From: JAHECQ01 sp047638695
Lineage (GTDB): Bacteria; Actinomycetota; Acidimicrobiia; Acidimicrobiales; SZUA-35
Reading direction: 5' to 3'
Length of the DNA stretch: 9,807 nt
Assembly: GCA_047638695.1 (NCBI GenBank)
Contig: JBLINY010000147.1
Span: forward strand, 1 to 9,807
The position numbers were made by a program, and so were the translations under genes. The first letter of the stretch is position 1; each line of letters starts with the position of its first letter. Shown here piece after piece: positions 5,922-9,807 of the stretch. A model generated the notes under the pieces. The model was not told where the DNA came from and made no database searches. It saw only the letters and a list, made by a program, of their open reading frames with translations.

Positions 5922-7169
5922 TTTGGGGATTTCTTTCCACGAACCGCTGTCGGCCCGAGGCTCTTTGGGGAGGCCGAGAACCATCTCGCCGATGATGTTG
6001 CGTTGCACCTGGCTGGTGCCGGCGTAGATGGTGCCTGCTCGCGAATTCAGGAAGGTTCCAATCCAGCTGCCCGAGCTTTCGGCGTCGGCGCCCGGGGCAT
6101 CGGTAGCGAAGGCGCTGGTGGGGAACTTCCCGTCGACGACGAGAGCATCGGCGCCGAGGATGTGCATCGAGAGCTCGGTGACCTTGCGGTGATATTCCGA
6201 CCAGTAGAGCTTGAAGATCGAGGCGTCGGGGCCAGGATGTTCGCCCGACAGGAACTTCGTCAATGTCCGCATGCCGAGATAGCGCATGATCTCGACCTGC
6301 GTGTGAACCCAGGCCAGCTCTTGGCGGATCGCTGGGTCGCTCGTCTTTCCTTTGCTCCTGGCCAACTCGAAGAGCCGATCGGCCTCACCCTTGAACGCGA
6401 CGGGAGTGGTTGCAGCGGCTTCGCCTCTCTCGAAGCCCAGCAACGTCATGGCCACTGCCCATCCGCCGTTGACTTCGCCGATGACGTTCTCTTTCGGGCA
6501 TTTGGCATCAGAGAAGAAGACCTCGTTGAACTCAGAGTCGCCGCTGATCATCTTGATCGGGCGAACCTCGACGCCCGGCTGGTTCATGTCGACCAAGAGA
6601 AAGGAGATGCCGCGATGTTTCGGGGCGTCGGCATCGGTACGGGTGAGGACGAAGATGTGGTCGGCGAGATGGCCGGCGGATGTCCATATCTTCTGGCCGT
6701 TTATCACCCATTCGTCGCCGTCGAGCTCGGCCTTGCAACCAAGGTTCCCGAGATCTGAACCCGCGTTGGGCTCCGAATAGCCCTGACACCATAGATGTTC
6801 GCCGGAAATGATCTTGGGAAGAAAGTGCTTCTTTTGTTCCTCGGTGCCCCATTGAATGATGGTGTTGCCGACCATCTGGATGCTGAACGGGTCATTGGAC
6901 CCGCCCGTTGGCACGCCGGCTTTCTGGAACTCCTCGGCCATGATCACTGATTCGAGCTGCGACAGCCCAGCGCCGCCGTATTCGGTAGGCCACGAGGCAG
7001 CTAGCAGCTGGTTGTCGCGCAAGATGTCGCGCCACTCGACGGTAAACCCGAGGGCAGCCTCTGAGCCGAGTGCGCCGATGCCCTTCCAGCTGGCTGGGAG
7101 ATGTTCGGCGAGAAAGGCCTGAATTTTCTCTCGAAAGGTGTCAGCAACGGCATCGTAGGTGGGCTTCAT
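5919..7169 (-). CDS. Acyl-CoA dehydrogenase family protein
   Basis: A 416-residue FAD-dependent acyl-CoA dehydrogenase, which introduces an alpha-beta double bond into an acyl-CoA in fatty-acid, steroid or alicyclic-acid breakdown. Domains run in the usual order: helical N-terminus (about 1-125), middle beta domain with the signature CQGYSEPNAGSDLGNL (128-143) and INGQKIWTSAG (156-166), and helical C-terminus ending GTIYAGTSQVQRNIIGE (379-395). The site of the medium-chain catalytic Glu (YEGT) is Ala383. Glu247 in LLGFERGE aligns with the catalytic Glu of isovaleryl-CoA-type enzymes and is the likely base, an inference by eye. I chose ATG 7169 because the domain begins there and a TATGGT box lies 8 nt upstream; an ATG at 7208 would add 13 residues not resembling the family. 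It is divergent from the monooxygenase, with the small protein gene downstream. Confidence 0.95.
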   Translation of the reverse strand: MKPTYDAVADTFREKIQAFLAEHLPASWKGIGALGSEAALGFTVEWRDILRDNQLLAASWPTEYGGAGLSQLESVIMAEEFQKAGVPTGGSNDPFSIQMVGNTIIQWGTEEQKKHFLPKIISGEHLWCQGYSEPNAGSDLGNLGCKAELDGDEWVINGQKIWTSAGHLADHIFVLTRTDADAPKHRGISFLLVDMNQPGVEVRPIKMISGDSEFNEVFFSDAKCPKENVIGEVNGGWAVAMTLLGFERGEAAATTPVAFKGEADRLFELARSKGKTSDPAIRQELAWVHTQVEIMRYLGMRTLTKFLSGEHPGPDASIFKLYWSEYHRKVTELSMHILGADALVVDGKFPTSAFATDAPGADAESSGSWIGTFLNSRAGTIYAGTSQVQRNIIGEMVLGLPKEPRADSGSWKEIPK

Positions 7170-7177
7170 ACCCAAGA

Positions 7178-7183
7178 CCATAG
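7178..7183 (-). promoter_or_regulatory. Candidate -10 box (TATGGT) of a leaderless acyl-CoA dehydrogenase transcript
   Basis: Read on the minus strand, TATGGT fits TANNNT, with eight bases (7170-7177) between it and the ATG at 7167-7169. This is close to the spacing seen at the ROK gene and typical of leaderless or near-leaderless actinobacterial genes. No strong -35 box is visible. The site lies in the 89-bp divergent region (7170-7258) shared with the monooxygenase gene, which holds nothing else I can name except a TTGACC at 7200-7205 on the plus strand without a matched -10 box. Confidence 0.38.
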
Positions 7184-7258
7184 ACCCTGCCGACCACTGT
7201 TGACCCACCGGTAACTTGTGATGAGTCGCTCGCCCGAGGGCCTGGGGCGATCTAGGTT

Positions 7259-8719
7259 GTGGCCATCAGTGATTTCGGAACGATCGGGATTCTCGGAGGC
7301 GGTCTTAGCGGTGTCGTCATGGGCATTCAGCTCAAGATGGCGGGGATCGACGACTTCGTTATCTACGACAAACAGGACGACGTCGGCGGCACCTGGGTGC
7401 GGAACACGTACCCGGGTCTCCACTGCGACATGCCGTCGCATCTCTATTGTTATTCCTTCGAACCAAATCCCGACTTTTCGATGGTCTACGCCGGCCAACC
7501 CGAGATCCAGGCCTACATCCGGAGCTGCGCCGAGAAGTACGGCTTGCTCGACCACCTGCGGCTCGGTACCACCGTCGAGACTGCTACCTACAGCGAAGAG
7601 GGGTACTGGTCGCTAGAGATCGCTGGCCAAACAGCTGTCCGCCACCGTGTTCTCGTCTCGGCCACTGGCGGCCTTACCGAACCGCACTATCCGCGGATCG
7701 AGGGTCGGCTCTCCTTCGCAGGACCCCAGTGGCACTCTGGTTCCTGGCGACACGACGTCGATCTCGCAGGGAAGCGGGTGGCCGTGATCGGCAGCGCAGC
7801 CAGCGCAGTTCAAGTCGTGCCATCGGTTGCCGGCCAAGCCGCCGAGGTGGTCGTCTACTCGCGCACCCCGAACTGGGTGGTTCCGCGTGGGAATTACCAC
7901 TACAGCGTCGCACAGAAAGCGTCGTTCGCTACTGACGAAGGCTGGCACCGGGTTCGTCGTCAGCAGTGGCGGTCGAGCCTGCTTTGGCAGCAGGCGTTCG
8001 AGCGCAACCCCGGAGCGGCCGACGAGATTGCAAGCCTCGTGTTGAATCAGATCAATGCGGCCATCGAAGACGGTGAAGTGGTCGAGGCTCTCACACCTTC
8101 CTATGAGCCAGGGTGTAAGCGGATTCTCGTTTCTGACGATTATTACCCGACCTTGGCAAAGGATCACGTGACTCTGGTGCCGCATGGCGTGACAGAGCTC
8201 AGCGAGAACGAAGTCGTCGCTGCTGACGGGTCGCGGACCGAGGTCGATGTCGTGATCTTCTGCACCGGCTACAAGCTTGGTAGTCGAGAGGACGGCCGCC
8301 CGGCCGTTGACGTCCAGGGCCGTGACTGCTCGCTCCGGGAGGCGCTGGGGCGGGCGCCAGAGGCATACCGAAGCGTTGCGATTCCCGGGTTTCCCAACTA
8401 TTTCGTATTGGGCGGCATCAACGGCGCCCCCGGACATGCGCCTCTCTTTCTGGTGTCCGAGGTGCTCGCTGATCACATCCTGCGCTGGATCAGGCGGTTG
8501 CTTGATGAAGATCTGACGTCGGTCGAAGTGAAGCCGGAGTCAGCCAAGGCCTACAGCCTTGCCATACAAGACGAGCTTCAGAACATGAGTTGGGCTGGCG
8601 ACTGCCCTGGTTGGTACAAAGACCGGGAGGGGAGAATTCTGGCCTTCTTCCCCGGCTCGTGGAATCGCATGCGGCGAGAGCTACGCGACCTTCATGAGAA
8701 CGACTACATCCTGAGGTGA
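7259..8719 (+). CDS. Baeyer-Villiger-type flavin-containing monooxygenase
   Basis: A 486-residue cytoplasmic NADPH- and FAD-dependent monooxygenase of the Baeyer-Villiger group, which inserts oxygen next to a ketone carbonyl to give an ester or lactone. The FAD Rossmann motif GGGLSG is at 13-18, followed by GGTWVRNTYPGLHCD (43-57). The Baeyer-Villiger fingerprint F-x-G-x3-H-x3-W is at 153-163 (FAGPQWHSGSW), with Arg164 where Pro or Asp is more usual. The NADPH Rossmann motif is GSAASA (178-183), lacking the second Gly of GxGxxA. The late motif VVIFCTGY is at 331-338. The C-terminal NYFVLGGINGAPGH and WPGS-like FFPGSWN stretches are family-typical. The start is GTG at 7259, placed correctly before the FAD motif, with GGGG about 11 nt upstream. 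The gene is divergent from the acyl-CoA dehydrogenase and convergent with the MBL hydrolase. The substrate is unknown. Confidence 0.94.
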   Translation: MAISDFGTIGILGGGLSGVVMGIQLKMAGIDDFVIYDKQDDVGGTWVRNTYPGLHCDMPSHLYCYSFEPNPDFSMVYAGQPEIQAYIRSCAEKYGLLDHLRLGTTVETATYSEEGYWSLEIAGQTAVRHRVLVSATGGLTEPHYPRIEGRLSFAGPQWHSGSWRHDVDLAGKRVAVIGSAASAVQVVPSVAGQAAEVVVYSRTPNWVVPRGNYHYSVAQKASFATDEGWHRVRRQQWRSSLLWQQAFERNPGAADEIASLVLNQINAAIEDGEVVEALTPSYEPGCKRILVSDDYYPTLAKDHVTLVPHGVTELSENEVVAADGSRTEVDVVIFCTGYKLGSREDGRPAVDVQGRDCSLREALGRAPEAYRSVAIPGFPNYFVLGGINGAPGHAPLFLVSEVLADHILRWIRRLLDEDLTSVEVKPESAKAYSLAIQDELQNMSWAGDCPGWYKDREGRILAFFPGSWNRMRRELRDLHENDYILR

Positions 8720-8758
8720 AACGGCCCTGAGGTGCAACGGCCCTGAGGTGCAACGGGG
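8711..8758. repeat. 16-bp tandem triplication over the monooxygenase stop codon
   Basis: Three adjacent 16-bp copies start at 8711, 8727 and 8743: ctgaggtgaaacggcc, then ctgaggtgcaacggcc, then ctgaggtgcaacgggg. Copy 1 encodes the last residues and the TGA stop (8717-8719) of the monooxygenase. Its A at the ninth position, where copies 2 and 3 have C, is what creates the stop; with C the codon would be TGC and the frame would run to the TGA at 8744-8746. The array fills most of the 42-bp convergent gap. Confidence 0.92.
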
Positions 8759-8760
8759 CC
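8739..8760 (+). terminator. Weak stem-loop between convergent genes
   Basis: A GGCCC/GGGCC inverted repeat (8739-8743 and 8756-8760; 12-nt loop) is followed by tctatt on the plus strand, just before the end of the MBL hydrolase gene. It is the only hairpin I see in the gap between the convergent genes. The stem is short, the loop large and the following T-tract poor, and half of it comes from the 16-bp repeat, so its role as a terminator is doubtful. Confidence 0.2.
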
Positions 8761-8761
8761 T

Positions 8762-9637
8762 CTATTCACTGAACCCGGTCGGGTCGAGACGCCACGTCTT
8801 GCCGTGCGGGCGGATGTGACCACAACTAGGGCCACCGAAATGGGTGCCGAGTACGACGGTGTGATCATCGCAATACTGAGCCGCGAATCGCTGGCGAGTT
8901 TCGATGGCCAACGGTTTGTCGACATCGGGGCTGCTTGACCAATCGGGGTGCTCGAACTGCAGCGGATGATGGGCGAGATCGCCGGTGATCACGGCGTCTT
9001 GGCCGTTTGAGGAGATCCGGACGCTGTGATGACCCGGGGTGTGACCCGGTGTTGGTTCGAGCCAGATCAAGTCGTTGAGCCGATGATCGGAGGCGACAAG
9101 ATGAGCGAGGCCAGCGTCGATACATGGCCGGACACTGTCGCCGACCACATCTCCGTACACCTGTGGCTCGACCTTCCAGTGGTCCCATTCTGTCTCGCCA
9201 AAGAGGTAGCGGGCCCTTGGGAACGTGGGCTTCCACTCGTCTCCGACCAGCTGGGTGTTCCAACCGACGTGATCGACGTGCAGATGAGTGCACAACACGT
9301 CGGTGACGTCGTCAGGTCCGAAGCCAGCGGCGACCATCTTGTCGAGGAAGTCGGTTTGTAGCCCGGCGAGCCCATCGAAACCCGGCCGCACTTTGTCGTT
9401 GCCGGCACAGGTGTCGACCACGATCTTCTGATCACCGATCTCGATGCAAAAGGCATGAAATGACAACCGAAAGCGACCTGATGCGGGATCAGCGAACGGC
9501 CCGAGTATCCAGTCATGAGCCAGAACGACATCGGTGGTCGCCTGCTCGATGATGGCAGTCCCGGGCCACGCTTGCTCCATCTCAAGCACCTTGGTGATTT
9601 TGACCTCACCGATTTGCCATGTCTGGGTTGTTGCCAC
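8762..9637 (-). CDS. MBL-fold metallo-hydrolase, lactonase-like
   Basis: A 291-residue metallo-beta-lactamase-fold hydrolase with a complete dinuclear metal site: HLHVDH at 118-123, EPTPGHTPGHHS at 194-205, the bridging Asp at 220 (ITGDLAHHP) and a late His at 266 (GTHFGGP). This arrangement is shared by lactonases and related ester hydrolases; the substrate here is unknown. There is no signal peptide, so it is probably cytoplasmic. It faces the Baeyer-Villiger monooxygenase convergently, which suggests it could open a lactone or ester made by that enzyme. I chose GTG at 9637 because the family opening (TWQIGEVKITKVLE) follows at once and a GGGGA site lies upstream. The open frame extends upstream to an ATG at 9775, but those 46 codons would read through the tandem repeat. 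Confidence 0.92.
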   Translation of the reverse strand: MATTQTWQIGEVKITKVLEMEQAWPGTAIIEQATTDVVLAHDWILGPFADPASGRFRLSFHAFCIEIGDQKIVVDTCAGNDKVRPGFDGLAGLQTDFLDKMVAAGFGPDDVTDVLCTHLHVDHVGWNTQLVGDEWKPTFPRARYLFGETEWDHWKVEPQVYGDVVGDSVRPCIDAGLAHLVASDHRLNDLIWLEPTPGHTPGHHSVRISSNGQDAVITGDLAHHPLQFEHPDWSSSPDVDKPLAIETRQRFAAQYCDDHTVVLGTHFGGPSCGHIRPHGKTWRLDPTGFSE

Positions 9638-9643
9638 GCTCGG

Positions 9644-9648
9644 TCCCC
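9644..9648 (-). promoter_or_regulatory. Ribosome binding site fixing the MBL hydrolase start
   Basis: On the minus-strand transcript GGGGA ends six bases before the GTG at 9635-9637. It supports this start over the far-upstream ATG inside the repeats. The surrounding 9638-9686 stretch shows no convincing -10 box. Confidence 0.55.
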
Positions 9649-9686
9649 GATTCTGAAGTTGGCTTCTTGTGGTCAGCCTGGCCCAA

Positions 9687-9807
9687 GAGCCGGAGGCGAT
9701 GCAATGACGGAGCCGGAGGCGACCCAGCGACACGGAGCCGGAGGCGATGCAATGACGGAGCCGGAGGCGATGCAATGACGGAGCCGGAGGCGACCCAGCG
9801 ACACGGA
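9687..9807. repeat. Tandem array of alternating 23-bp and 25-bp units
   Basis: Five consecutive units run to the window end, plus two bases of a sixth. All begin with the 13-bp core gagccggaggcga and then carry one of two tails: tgcaatgacg (unit A, 23 bp) or cccagcgacacg (unit B, 25 bp). The order is A 9687-9709, B 9710-9734, A 9735-9757, A 9758-9780, B 9781-9805. Copies of each type are identical. The array begins 49 bp upstream of the MBL hydrolase start, where that gene's promoter should lie, and likely continues outside the window. Confidence 0.95.

Noticed and set aside
6003..6758. A 251-codon plus-strand open frame opposite the acyl-CoA dehydrogenase
   Set aside because: The opposite strand encodes an unmistakable full-length acyl-CoA dehydrogenase. 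The frame is a shadow of its codon pattern, with no recognisable domain.
7613..8476. A 287-codon minus-strand open frame opposite the monooxygenase
   Set aside because: The plus strand carries all Baeyer-Villiger motifs, and the antisense product resembles nothing known to me.
9638..9775. N-terminal extension of the MBL hydrolase to an ATG at 9775
   Set aside because: It would translate the tandem repeat as repeated Arg/Leu-rich peptide unlike the family. The GTG at 9637 has a ribosome site and sits where the family domain begins.
9687..9807. CRISPR-like core and spacer layout
   Set aside because: The stretches after the 13-bp core are only 10-12 bp long and of just two repeated types, not unique spacers.
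1..9807. Mobile element or defence island
   Set aside because: No transposase, integrase, phage, toxin or nuclease gene is present, and the arrays at the two ends differ in sequence and are not terminal repeats of one element.

Overview
The window looks like chromosomal DNA from a high-GC actinobacterium. Acidimicrobiia is my best guess, from the MoxR/DUF58/transglutaminase operon, the flavin-monooxygenase and acyl-CoA dehydrogenase content, GTG starts, four-base start/stop overlaps, and TANNNT boxes about 7 nt upstream of start codons. This is an impression from gene content and protein style. No 16S or marker gene is present.

Left part (1-4739). A seven-copy 20-bp tandem repeat (1-140) lies just downstream of a minus-strand operon transcribed right to left. 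The operon order is MoxR-type AAA+ ATPase (3568-4551), DUF58 protein (2411-3568) and a large membrane-anchored transglutaminase-like protein (153-2414). The three genes overlap by 1 and 4 nt, so they are almost certainly translationally coupled. They form the widespread chaperone-ATPase/DUF58/transglutaminase cell-envelope module, whose exact substrate is generally unknown.

Middle (4740-5890). A plus-strand ROK-family sugar kinase-like gene is divergent from the moxR-like gene and probably leaderless. Its protein has lost all three zinc-binding cysteines of the ROK signature and has His in place of the sugar-binding Glu. It runs convergently into a small uncharacterised Trp-rich protein (5627-5890, minus), which lies 28 bp downstream of an acyl-CoA dehydrogenase and is probably co-transcribed with it.

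Right part (5919-9807). A minus-strand acyl-CoA dehydrogenase is divergent from a plus-strand Baeyer-Villiger-type flavin monooxygenase (89 bp between them). The monooxygenase is convergent with a minus-strand MBL-fold hydrolase of the lactonase-like kind. Together they suggest ketone or lactone catabolism: ketone to ester/lactone, then to hydroxy acid, then beta-oxidation-type dehydrogenation. This is inferred from context only. The window ends in a second, different tandem array made of alternating 23- and 25-bp units.

The most unusual feature is that four unrelated short tandem duplications (20 bp x7, 19 bp x2, 16 bp x3, 23/25 bp x5) all sit at gene borders. Two of them overlap stop codons. 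Both window ends lie inside arrays, so the window may be a whole contig broken at repeats. I did not find a convincing new defence or mobile system. There are no tRNA or rRNA genes, no CRISPR array and no transposase.
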